From Stemphylium vesicarium (taxonomy: Eukaryota; Ascomycota; Dothideomycetes; Pleosporales; Pleosporaceae): 64,000 nt of DNA. The position numbers were made by a program, and so were the translations under genes. Of this stretch, positions 1 through 11,195 are shown piece by piece (position 1 is the first letter of the stretch; the number at the start of each line of letters is the position of its first letter). The notes beneath the pieces are model-generated. The model made no database searches and was not told where the DNA came from. It worked only from the letters and a program-made list of their open reading frames with translations. The stretch covers positions 113,609 through 177,608 of the forward strand of contig QXCR01000052.1 of the NCBI GenBank assembly GCA_004380135.1, read 5' to 3'.

Positions 1-3000
1 CGAGCGGCGTCTCCAACAAGCTCTCCTCTTCCAGCTCGTCGTCATCGTCGTCATCGACTGAGCTGAACTTCTGTGCCTGCTTCTTGTCAGCTTTGGTATA
101 GCATACTGGGCGTGTGAATATTACCTCTTCGTTCAAGAAGTCAAGGTAAGCGGCGCTTTCGTCCTTGACGTCCTCAGCCTCATCTGCTTCGTTGCTCCAA
201 TCCGCTTCTTGCTCCCACTCTTCGTCTTCTTCCTCTTCGAATTCGGTCGAGTAATCAAAGGTGTCTTCCTTCTTGGCTTCCTCGCGGTCTATATGGCTAT
301 TAGCATTGGCGCGTGAAAAAACTGGTGCATGTACAACTTACTCTTGAGTGCTGCGGGAAGCGTCTGGAACAATCTTGTGACGCCCTGCAGCAAACGTGGC
401 CAGCCCTGTTGTACGCTAACAGGGACGTTCTGAGCGCTCAGTGTAAGCAGTGCGCAAATTGCCGAAATGCACAGCTTCTTGTCGTGGACTCTGGTGAAGT
501 TGTCGATGCTCGAGAACCAGAGGCTGAAGAACTTGTTTGTCCATCCGTTTGTCTCGAGAACGTGCAGTGCCAATGCGGGGTTGTAGTAGATGGAGTTGAT
601 GACCACCTCCATCAGATGTATCCGAAGAGACTTGACCTTCGGCTCATCATTTGTCAGTACGTGCATCGTCAGTCCGATGAACTCTGGAATGTAGTCGTCG
701 ACAGAACCGCGCATGTTAAGCATGATGATCTCAGCAAGTTTGCAGCCGCAGATACGATCGACACCGCCGACCTTATCGTCCTTGAAGATGGTTCGGACCA
801 TGTCGACAATAGCATCAAGGTATGCTCGGTTTTGGACCAACATGGGAGTGCCGTAGTTAACGAAGTTCTCAAGTGCAGGAAGCATATCTATTCATTGTTA
901 GCAGATTCTCGGGTTAAGTAGAGATATAATGATACATACCCTCCAGGTAGAGCTCGGCGCCAGCTTTGAATGTCCTATGTATTAACTCGAATGCTTGCCA
1001 CATAGTGCCGGAGATGCTCTTGGCGGCAAAGGTGCAACTGTCGATGATCTCGAAGACCTCGTTGTAAAGGTCTGCGAAGAGGTTAGTATGAGTGCTGAAG
1101 CGCGTGGTTCTGTGGAAGCGCGTACCGTAGAGTTTGTTCTCGAGCGTAATGGTGATTACGGGCATCAAGATGGTCTCGAGGTGTAGGAGAACATCGGGAG
1201 TGCTCTCCAGAGTAAGGATGAGGGTGCCGATAGTCTGCAAGACACCAAGCGCAGTAATACTCTTCTCATCAAGGAAGTCGCCGTATTCGCTGTCTTCGCC
1301 CTTCTCCTGGTTTCTAGACACCAACTCCCGCACAATACGCAGGTAAGTATCGCGCAACTGTTCGCTGAGCGCGACCGCAAAAGGCGTTAGTTCTGGGGCA
1401 AAAACCTCGACAAAGTCCTCCATGACGTTCGCCAAGGCATCGACATCGACTTCGTTGGCGAGCTTCAAGAGCTGCTGCATGACCTGGGGAATGTTTTGCT
1501 TCATGTTAGTTCGGATAACATCGTGACGAATCAGCGGCTGGAGGGACAACGCAGCAGAGACGCGAACCGGAAGCGTAGGGTCGGCCATGGACTCTAGGAT
1601 GTTGCGGTAGATGATGATGAGGTTGTTCGGGTCCTTGAAGTCGAGCTGCTCAAACTTCTCTAGGGTATCGCATGCGCGCGCGCGAAGGAAACCGTGGGGG
1701 CTCCTGAACTCGGGGAAGACGTGGCGTACGAAGAAGTACTCGACTTGGTCTGCGATCGGGCTCTTCTTGCCTAGGATAACACCGGATAGTGTGCCAATCA
1801 TGCGCAATGCGCCCTCCTTCTCTCGCGGGTTCTTCTCGTTGTCCGGGGCGGCTTCATAGCGGTTGACGACTTCGTTGACGAAGTTCAATACGGTAAAGGT
1901 CTGCTTGCGGCGGCTCTTTGTGAGAGTGACGAGGAAGTTTGTAGCGGCAACGTCGGGCGCGGTCACGTCCTCGTAGAAGTTCAACTTCCGGTGCAGGTAC
2001 TCTTGAGGCTCCTCCTCGAACAGCTCGATGTCTTCGTCCGACTGACAGAGTACTGGAAATACGAGATGCGCGATGAGGTTGTCCGTGTGCGGCTTCAGAA
2101 GATCGTACATGGACTTGGGCTTGACGCACTCGTCGAGAAAGTGGAGTGTGTAGTACAAGCTGGCCTTTGAGAGCCAGACCTGCTTTCCGACCCACTTCTC
2201 AACTTGCTGGAGGTAGACCTTGAGGATCTCGGGGGCGAAGTTGGCGATGAAGTTCTTGGCTACCTCGGTGTAGTCGACCTCGTTGTTCTTGCCCAAGGCA
2301 GCTGGGTTGCCGTATCTGCCTCTTATTAGTACTGCCCAAGTGTTTCCCATGAGATGCTGCCACCAACCTAATATATAATCGGTTCAAGTTTGCGTACGAC
2401 CACTTCTTCGCCTTCCACCAGTGATTTACTTCGCGCTCGTCAAGGTCCTCGGGGAGGGATGACTCTGGGGGTTCTTTGCCGACAACGGTCAGGAACAGTG
2501 TACACCAGCCGACCATGACCTGCTGTTCGCGGAGCGGTGCAGGGAGATCGAACTACATGCTAGTCAGCCACCATTTGTGTCGTGCGCATGCGGGACCTTA
2601 CATAGATGGCGTGCTTGTACACCTTGAGTACTGTGCGCAGTATTTCACCAGCTTCCAGGCTCGTCTCGCCGGCCAACGAGTTGCCAATGTTGAGCAACTG
2701 TGGGAAAGACATGGCGACGATCTTGTCAAAATCTGCGCGGCTCTCGCCCGACTTGAATCTGTAGATCTTGCATATCGCCAGCAAGCACTGCACACCGGCG
2801 AAGACGGACTCGATGTTCCCAGCATTCAGCAGTTGTATGGTAATGTCGAGGAAGTCGGGCCATTTCGCGGGAAAGTCGTATGCGAGTATCTTCTGGAGGG
2901 TAGGGATGAGCTGCAGGCGCACTTGAGGCGGCGAGGCGACAAGGACAGGGACTAGACGATTGCGGAAGGCAGTCTTCTCTTCCTCTGGTATGGGGGTGGC

Positions 3001-3357
3001 CTGGGTGTACTCTTCCGCGGGCGACCAGCCCTTGGATATGCGGTTCTTGAGGTAGACGACGGCTGTGGGCATGCGTTAGCATTGAAGGTCTGGACGGGCA
3101 GGCGGGCGGGCGCATGCTTACTGGAGAGGCGGACGGCATTGTTCTGCTCTTGCTCGAGGATGTCTAGCAGACCACCAGTGAAGCCTGGCTTTTCTTCGGC
3201 CTAGATTTCTGTCAGTGTCCGTGTCCGATGCGCATTGTTTCCGCTGCGAAAAGTCGGAGAGACGCACATGCTTGAGATCGAGCTCGGCTTGCTGTCTAAT
3301 GGCGGCATTCGCGTCGAGAGTCGCCTGGATCCGGTCCCGCAAGCCGGCAACGTCCAT
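1..3357 (-). CDS. Importin-7/8-type karyopherin (Nmd5/Sxm1-like), 3' end cut by the window edge
   Basis: Importin-beta family nuclear import receptor that would carry cargo through the nuclear pore under Ran control. I join seven exons on the minus strand: 3357-3268, 3200-3122, 3062-2602, 2552-2368, 2315-940, 887-342 and 288 to the edge; all phases agree. About 1,008 residues are visible. The N-terminus (ATG at 3357) carries the importin-beta N-terminal region, with the family motif around WPDFLD in exon 3, followed by helical HEAT-like repeats. The visible C-terminal part is a long Glu/Asp-rich stretch (EEEEDEEWEQEAD), typical of the importin-7/8 branch, where the acidic tail follows the last HEAT repeats. 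Family members are about 1,040 residues, so only some 30-40 residues lie outside. The ortholog name within the Nmd5/Sxm1 group is not settled from sequence alone. Confidence 0.9.
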
Positions 3358-6110
3358 GGTTGGGAGCGTGTGTAGAGACGTGCGAGGTGTGCAGGCGGCG
3401 GACTAAGAGATGTCCAAGGGTGGGTGCGGTGAGAAAGGGCCAGTGGGGGTTCGGACGAGGGTACGGCTGTTCTTGCGCCCACAAACAGCAACTTGGAGTA
3501 ATAATTGGCGGGAGAGACAGAGAATGGGCAAAGGCACACGTGCTTTTTCCCTTTGATTTTGCGCCTCGTCGGGCTTGTGCAGCTTGTGCGGGACGTGATG
3601 ATGGAGGGGCAGTAGTTAATTTTGTGTGGATCAGAATCGCGGCTTTCCCTCCTAGCATCGTTAGCGCACGTGGCGGTCAATGCACTCTTCCTCCGCCTTC
3701 CATGCCCACACTACCTGCCTTCTATCGTGAACCGACTTTGCACTGTCGTCGCTATAATCAGTCCTATTTTCTTTGAAAGAATTCCCGTGCAGACATTTCG
3801 GCTAAATTCCTGATGGAGAGTTTTCACTCGCAAAAGCCGCTTCCGCACCGGCATGCGCAGACCCGTACCTGCAGCACCAACATTACAAGTCGATTGTCAT
3901 ATTCCATAGGCCAATACTCTTGAAATTCGCCACGGCTCTGTCTGCAGTAAGCAGCCATGATATTTTGGTGCCATAAGTCAGTACTACCGTGTTACCCGGC
4001 GCCTGCAAGTCATACTACATTTGCAAAAATAGTGCCTTCAAAAACGGCATGAGGTGAGGTTCCAAGGTCGTCCGGCGTAACCGTCTACATCGCACCACCC
4101 GTGACATCTTGAGAATTCCTGGAGCAGGATTATCGACTCGATTAGATTATGCGCATCGATTTTGGTCGTATTTTTTTTCTAGTTGGCGCCGCTTTCGACT
4201 ACCTCGACACCAAACAGCGCGTCGAGGTAGGGAGAAAAACGTTAGAAAGAGTTGCCTGTATCGAGCCTCCACCCGACAGCGAAATGGACTAGAAGGAGCG
4301 CAGAATGGTGAGAGAAAAGTGACTAAACTGGAGATGGAACCGTTATCCACGATGAAAAGAGTAGCAGACTTCTAGGGGCCGGAATTGTAAGTAGCTTACC
4401 GCTCTAACATGATATATATCCGACTGTAAAATCTTTACACGTGCTTCTTCCTGAAATTGGCAGAAACAAAAAGTTCGCAGCCGGGATTTGAATGGGTAGA
4501 ATTTGGAAAGGTACACTAGCTGTCCGAAGTCTGAGTGAGCAGAGCACACACTACGATGGAGGCCAGACCCCATAAGAAGCGGCACCCCACGAGTTCTCAA
4601 TGCTAACAAAGGTCTCGCTATGGCCACATATTCCAGCAGATGTCACAACAGCCGCGAGTGAATAATCTTTTTGCAAGGTTGCCAAGTACGTGTAGTCTTG
4701 CACCAAAGGTTGTAAGAGACAAAACTTGTGGCGCAAACCATGCGTGTATAGATTAGACATCGAAATACATGTCTGCCTTATATCGCAGCAGAGACATAAA
4801 GTCTGAAGGTCTTACAAGTTGTTGTTCCTCATTGGATTGGCGCCAGACCGGGTTGCTCACTAGAATTGCAGGGCACGTGACGTCGCGATACACGCTACGC
4901 CATTTGCTCAGCGCGAGAGCGACATACCAACTCAGAACTTCCACAACATCCAGCCCAGTTCGAGACGATAGTATCGTCAGATTAGATTTCATGCGGTGCA
5001 ACCCACGTTGCAGTAGAGAAAGGTCTTGATGATTCACATGGCTCACAAAGGGCTTAGAACAATGACCGCAACACCAATTGTGCATATCTCCAGCCCTAAT
5101 GAAACACATTGGCACCGAACACCGAGCCAGATGTGCGCATCCCTTAATGTTAGACCCCTGACCCCTCCAGTAGCACAAGTGGCTTCCGCATGTCGTGACG
5201 TCGTGATCTCGCGTTTCGCGTCAGTGCACCCACTCCCAGCGTCAACCCAGCCATTGCAAAACAAACTTTCCAGTCCCCCAGCCACCGTATCGTCATCGGA
5301 TTCTTGCACAATCCGCTTTTTCCATGCACGATCGATCTCGCCAATCTCAGGTCCAGACAAAGAGCCCCATTCACCCCCTGACGCTAAGCTGGTGTTGACG
5401 TCGACTGTCACATCAATTAGGACTGACGCTGGTTTGGAATGCGCGCAAACAGTCTACTGCCCTTGTGCAGCGGAGATCAGGCCCCGGGAGCTTGTAGAAT
5501 AGTGTGCCCTTTGCGACGACATGACGCAGGGTTAATGGGTGCTTAGACTTGCTGACGTCTGCTCAGCATCCTATTCTCATGTCATTCACTAAGATAATGT
5601 CCCTTTGCAGTCGCATGGCTAAAAAGAAAGAAACAATCATCATCTACACTGTAACAGCCATGGCTAAGAGCAACAACATCATGGTATGACACGGCGATTC
5701 TCACGTCAATTCCAGTAGACGCATCCTACGGGTGGACAGATCCCGCAGCTAGTATCAGATCCCGCGTGCCGGATCGACACATCCTTACCCACTCGCAGTA
5801 CACACCATCTCAAAAGCGGTCTGGTACCCTGTGGAGTTACTACCGTTTCCAAGCCCATGTTGTCATAATCGCGATCTCAGCATGGAATTATGATCGCCCA
5901 TGACGATTGTCCATTGTTTCAGATACTCTGTGGCATCAAAGGCTTGGACACGTTCGATGGACATTATGACGTCGGGCCATAGTCAATGAAGTCTACATAA
6001 AGAGTCAAATTCGCTCTTGTTTACCTGCATCAACACATCACATCGATCCATCTTCACCTACCAACAATAACCTTACCAATTCAACCTTCAATACCACCAC
6101 ATCAATCAAC
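3358..6110. other. Intergenic region between importin and CHZ-like gene
   Basis: A 2.75-kb stretch between two divergent genes. ORFs here are short, overlap on both strands and show no recognisable domain. A TATA-like TACATAAA lies about 115 bases before the CHZ-like start. No RNA gene or repeat was recognised. Confidence 0.5.
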
Positions 6111-6459
6111 ATGAGTTCCTCCGAGATCCCCAATGGCAACGCCATGGACAACACCTACCAGTCCCGTACCGGCCAGTCTGAGATTCCTGTCCAAAAGGAC
6201 GAGGCCCCCGTTGAATCCACTGAATACGACAATGGCGGTGACTCCGACAAGCAACTTGGTTAGTTGTACAATCGTCTTGCATCAACATTGCTAATACCCA
6301 ATAGAGCGCGACGAGAAGGATGCCATCGACAGCAGCAACATTATCGATGAGCGCACTCGTGGTGCCACGAAGCAATCTGGCACCTACACTGAACCCGGTG
6401 ATGAGGAGGGTCTTGGTGCCGCAGCCGACGGCTCAGACGGTACCTCAGCCACCCGTTAA
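6111..6459 (+). CDS. Small acidic protein with CHZ-like motif (possible histone H2A.Z chaperone relative)
   Basis: Two exons, 6111-6258 and 6305-6459, split by a 46-nt GT-AG intron (phase 1), give a 100-residue hydrophilic protein. The second exon encodes IDSSNIIDERTRG. This resembles the CHZ signature of Chz1 (D-P-S-N-I-I, then R-T-R-G), which contacts H2A.Z-H2B dimers. The protein lacks the long acidic stretches of classical Chz1 and is shorter, so it may be a diverged small paralog with another job. The N-terminus is Ser/Asn/Gln-rich with no signal peptide or membrane segment. The start is the first ATG after a pyrimidine/CA-rich leader. The gene model is solid; the functional label is tentative. 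Confidence 0.6.
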
Positions 6460-7115
6460 ATGCTCAAATTTAGCGGAAATGTTGAAGTCGTAGGAGGAGG
6501 ATTTTTTGATATCCGCACAGCTTATCGTTTCATCAATATTATGCAGCGCTTTTCAATTTATCTCAGTTTCCAATCCCCTCACGTGTCTACCTCTTGCCTT
6601 CTCTGTCATCTTTTTTACCACCTCAGACCTTTCCTGTCATGAATTCTCGTTTCCGAGGTGCTTTTTGCTGCAATTGTTTACACTCGTAGTTTTCATCTCT
6701 GAAAATTCCAATTCCTCGGTACGTGACGCTCAAATTCGCCTTCATACGCCGTGTATGGCCCGTCATGTGTAAGCATGTCGCACATGATCACACCTCCTTT
6801 CACTTTCACCGTTCACCATGCGCAGGGATTCTAGCAAGTCTTAGTCTCCACCCGTTTGCTGTTGCGTTCCCACATGCGTCAACACCACGCGTTCACGGTT
6901 GACCGCTAAAACACCACTGCCACTACACCACCTTGTCGAAGCAGAGATCGCGCTTTCAGCGTGATTGGTGAACAACATTCCCTCCTCGGTTCTTCTTGCG
7001 CAAGTCCACACCGGTTGCCTCTAGCTGTTCTCATCTCCATTTTCTTGACTGTTGTAACATCTCGACCTCAACCGCCATCCCATACCGCAATCGGCGCTCC
7101 CAACTACCGGAAACA
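6460..7115. other. Intergenic, nothing recognised
   Basis: Tandem-gene spacer of 656 bases, T-rich near 6560-6720 (probable 3' UTR of the upstream gene). Pyrimidine/CA-rich leader sequence precedes the next start. No RNA gene or repeat seen. Confidence 0.5.
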
Positions 7116-8958
7116 ATGTCAGGCTTGAAGCAAGCCATGAAAGGTACGTAAAATCGCTATCAGACGCAATTTGCAACAATTCAGCGAAAACCCTGCATAC
7201 CTCTCCCACCATCTCCCCAGCCACTAACCGCCGCTCAGAGCGAATCGCGCGCCAAAAGGCTACACAGCAGCGCGTCTTCATCTCGGGTCTCAAAGGCACT
7301 TACACACTGGAAACCGGCGTCGCGTACCACTACCGTGGCCATTTCATCTACGCCCACCCCGCCGGCAACCCGATTGAACCCGTTCCCTTTTCCACGAAAA
7401 AAGGTATCAACATCGTTGGTATAGCCAAGGATCGCGCTCCGGGATATGACCCCAAGGATCCAGGTCTGGGGCACGAGAGCAGTGTTCTCGCCTTAGAGAA
7501 GGCTTGTGCAAGGGAGTGGGAGGGACAGAGGGAAGCGGAGGAGAGGCGGAAGGCGGAGACGAAGAAGGTGTTAGAAGAGGAAAAGAATACTGGACTGCAG
7601 TCATCGTCCGATGTCGAGCTTGAAAAGAAGGGTATCGAGAGCGTTCACTCAATCGGCTCTGTCGCTGATTCTCCTCCTCCCCCTCTCAAGACAGACACGC
7701 AACACCCCGTGTCCAGCCATCCACCCTCCCGCGCTCAGTCATTCACCACTCTTCTCGTACCCCCGCAAGTGGCTTCACGCTTCCCGTCCCGCAACACCTC
7801 GCGCATCTCACTCGACCAGGTCTTCGCCCCCAGAACCGCGACTTCATCCTCCTCCGCCAGCACCAACATCCCGCGGATTGGCACTGTCGAGGCACCTTCA
7901 GGCGGTCATCGCACACCAGGCACGGATCCAAACGACAGCTGGACGCCGCATGACCGCGGCCAGTATCTTGCGTATTCGGCCCCTGGATCGAGAAAGGGCT
8001 CGTTGGATAACACGCCCTGGCGCTCACGCTCCGGGTCGCCAAGTGGTGATTTTCGTAGTCTGGGTCATGAGCATGGTCAGATTCATGGTCCAAGTCACCA
8101 AGATCCAGCCATTCGTCCTGTGGCGAGTACATCGCGTCTGGCCCAACTCCTCGCCGACGAAGGCATCAGGTCCTCATTCGCCCTCTCTTCTTCATCCCAC
8201 ATGCATCCCAGCAGCAATAGCAACAGCACATGGCAAGACGACGAAAACCTAATCACCAACCTCCCCTTCGCACAAGAATGGATCGAACCCTCTGACATTT
8301 CCGCGTTTGTAGAGACAGTCTCGAGGCGCCCGTCACGGCCTTCATCTCGTCCTATGTCCAGGACGCAGAGCCCGAGTCCGAGTCCACTTACAAGTACGCC
8401 TGAGGAGGAGATGGAAGGCGGTTTATACCTCCCTGGTCTAGGCCACCCTGATCACCGGCGCAAGCCATCGACACGGTCGCAGACGAGGGCGAGTAGTCCT
8501 AGCTGCGTTTTAGCAGAGAATGAGACGTATCTCACTGTCCTTCGTGAGCAGGATCGGGGGAGAGGGAGTAGTAGCAGTGTTTCACCGTCTACGACCGCGT
8601 CAGGCGATCGGCTTCCGCTGGCTATGCAGGAGCATGGATACTGTCAGATGCTAGTTCAACAAGATCGTCTGTCTCGAGCGCGGTCTCCCGCTGCAGTGCC
8701 GCACCCGCCTCGTTGCGCCTCGGAGCATGTCAGCTCGTCTACACTGCCGTTGGCGCACCAGTCTGGAGGTTCGAGTACGCTGTATATTAGCGTTTCGCGG
8801 ACTGGGAGGCCCCGCGCGGCTTCCAGGGCGTTGAACCAAGCGTACAATGCTGCTAATGCTGCTACACCTCGCCCAGCATTTCCTTCTTCGACACCGGAGA
8901 TGGGTAACACCTTGCCTTCTACTTCGACTGCTCTCCTTACTACTTCGACTGCTCTCCT

Positions 8959-8993
<35 letters not shown>

Positions 8994-9244
8994 TCGCTAC
9001 CGACGCCAGCACAGCCGAGTCCACAGACAACAATAGTACGTTTACGCCGCGCTGCCCACTTCACGACGACAGCTGCGACGGCAGTTTCGTGGCTGAAGAG
9101 CATCTTACGCTGCGTGAGTGGGCCAAATCTGGGCTTGAAGCGCAGCGGTTACCGACGATTGAGGGGTTTGAGGGTAGGATCATGGTTGATTGGGCGGCGT
9201 TGAGAGATGAGGAGATGGAGAGGATGAGGGGGCAGAGGGATTGA
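7116..9244 (+). CDS. Unknown Ser/Thr/Pro-rich protein with conserved-looking N-terminus
   Basis: Exon 7116-7143, a 95-nt intron 7144-7238, then exon 7239-9244; only this acceptor keeps frame. The product is 677 residues. The first 120 residues look folded, with Tyr/Phe/Gly-containing segments (FISGLKGTYTLET, HYRGHFIYAHP) followed by a charged helix rich in E/A/K/R. The remainder is low complexity, rich in Ser, Pro, Arg and Thr, and probably disordered. Near residue 610 a 21-bp unit is repeated twice (8921-8962), then runs into a TAC microsatellite encoding a threonine tract. No signal peptide or transmembrane segment. I do not recognise the family; the many SP and RS dipeptides would suit phosphorylation (inference). 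Confidence 0.72.
8921..8983 (+). repeat. 21-bp tandem duplication plus TAC microsatellite, in coding sequence
   Basis: Two perfect copies of a 21-bp unit at 8921-8941 and 8942-8962 encode STALLTT twice. They run into about eight TAC triplets read as threonine. Slippage-prone and probably length-polymorphic. Confidence 0.85.
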
Positions 9245-9676
9245 GTGTTTGGAAGGAAGAATGAGGGGGTTGTTGAGCTGGGTGGGTAATTGGTTGGGAA
9301 GGGGGAGAGACACGGATTGTAAGGTACATGTGTGATGCGACGTGCATGGTAAACGTGTGTGATATAGGTGACGGCAGGGGCTCTATGACTAGCGTCATTG
9401 TTTAGGGGCACGCTGCACGCATACAGGAGTAACGGAGATACGAGTAATGGTGACATGAGTAACGAGACTAAATTGTAATGGTAGATGAAGAAAGTCTACT
9501 GCTACATGTCCGGACGTAGAATTACAGTTGCTTTTCCAGCCTTCTCCTTCTCCGTAAACATGACTCCTCTGGGTATCTATTGCATGATGAACAATATGCA
9601 CCTTAGCGCGAAACTCCCTAACGCCCCCTTACAACAACGAATATACTAATGCTGCTCTCGGTTGAATAGAGTAGAC
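9245..9676. other. Convergent intergenic region
   Basis: 432 bases between the 3' ends of two convergent genes. No feature recognised. Confidence 0.5.
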
Positions 9677-10833
9677 TTACTCGGAAGCCTTCTTGCGGCC
9701 CCTGTGGTTTGTTAGTAATCATCATGATTGGATGATGGAATGATCAGACATACCTCTTCGCTGGAACCTTCTTGGGCTTGGAAGCTTCCTCCTCGAGCTC
9801 GCTGCCCTCTTCAGGCTCAGCCGGCTTGGCCGCAGCCTTCCTACCGCGAGCCTTCTTGGGCGGTGGGGCTTCTTGCTCGTCCTCGTCTTCAACCACCTCC
9901 TTAGGCGCAGCCTTCTTGCCCCTGGCTTTCTTGGGTGCTGGTGCCTCTTCTTCTGCGCTCTCCTCTTTGGATTCGGCCGCCTTCTTACCACGGCCATTGG
10001 CGCGAGCCTTCTTTGCAGGCGGGGCAGCTTCTTCCTCATCCTCTTCTTCCTCGACGACTTCTTTCTTGGCCTGGCGGCCGCGCTTCTTTGGGGCGGGAGC
10101 TGGAACGGCAACATCGTCTTCGTCTTCGACCTTGGGCTTTGCGGGACGGCCACGCTTCTTCGGGGCGGGAGCTGGCATGTCTTCGTCGTCGACTTCTTCC
10201 TTCTTCGCCTTGGTCGCACCCTTCTTCTTAGGCTTCTCCTCCTCAGTGTCGTAGTCTGGGTTGGCCTTCTTGCCCTTCTTAGCCTTGGGCTTCTTAGCAC
10301 CAAGGCGGTTCAGCTCAACCTCCTAGGGCAATTAGCATGACTGGCAGATTTGCTGGGAAGAGTACTTACGCGCGTGCAGTCCTCGTCCGGAATGTGACCG
10401 TGCTCGAGCGCGTACCTGACTTTCTCTTGAAATTCGGCAGGGAGCTCGTCATAGCCATCGACCATGTCCGTGTCGCCCCCGCACGTCTCAACAAGATTCT
10501 CAATCTGCTTGGGAGTAACGCATCCCCTATACTAGTCAGTACGCACGTGCAGCTTTTAAGGCGCAAAACCTACCAATGACGGTACTGCCAGCTCACATGT
10601 TCGTGGATAGTGACTTGAACGGCAAAGCGAAACTCGCCCTTGGTGATCTTGGACCCGTCTTCTTTGCAAGCCTTGACTTGGCAGCCGGCGCGATTGTTGG
10701 GACACACTTCTATAGATTGATTAGTCTTGTGTGGCTTGAGGGACAATGATAGCTTGAACGCGCAGTCCACATCTCATCGGACGTTGTTGCGCGCAAATTC
10801 ATAAAGCTACTTACCGACGCGATATACGCCCAT
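9677..10833 (-). CDS. PARP-type zinc-finger protein with basic RGRP-like repeats
   Basis: Five exons: 10833-10815, 10709-10574, 10526-10370, 10322-9754 and 9701-9677. Phases agree and yield 301 residues. The first 95 residues form a PARP-type zinc finger: CPNNRAGC, then K-I-x-K-G-E-x-R, then H-x-S-W-Q-Y-R-H-W-x-C. This domain recognises DNA breaks in PARP1 and DNA ligase III. No ADP-ribosyltransferase domain follows. Instead about 200 residues alternate acidic tracts with repeated PAPKKRGR and KKARGKKA blocks that resemble AT-hooks and nuclear localisation signals. A nuclear DNA-binding role is therefore likely. The tiny last exon rests on a good splice pair and gives the tail GRKKASE; a GTAAGT overlaps its stop, so a further exon cannot be excluded. 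It is head-to-head with the next gene, 362 bases between starts. Confidence 0.85.
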
Positions 10834-11195
10834 GATCGCGATTAATTGCTATGGCGCGGTGGGAGAGTTGAACGCAGGAATTCCAGTAAAGTGCGCGCAG
10901 AGTCGGTTGAATATATTTTTGGCGATTCTAGGCTGCAAGCGATGGGTTGCTTGTCTTGCTGGTTGAACGTGAGTGACAGTTGTCGCGAAATGTTTGCGGC
11001 GTTGACGCGTGAGGTCACTGGGGGGAAGGACTAGTGGCAGGCAGCTGTGGGAGCTCGAGGCAGGGGACCCTTGCCCGAGTGTCTTAGCGTGTCTCGGAAT
11101 TGGAGAGTGCAGTTCGTCATGATCCTAGTCAGAAAAAGTCAAGAACATGCCGCGGGCACGAGCATTCACCCCCAACTCCCGCCCGCCACCCCTCA

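Noticed and set aside
9677..9682. Further exon after the PARP-finger gene because GTAAGT overlaps the stop
   Set aside because: No downstream acceptor leads to convincing coding sequence before the convergent gene.
11100..11195. Longer start of the mitochondrial PPR-like protein
   Set aside because: Upstream codons have no ATG, and the mitochondrial presequence begins properly at 11196.
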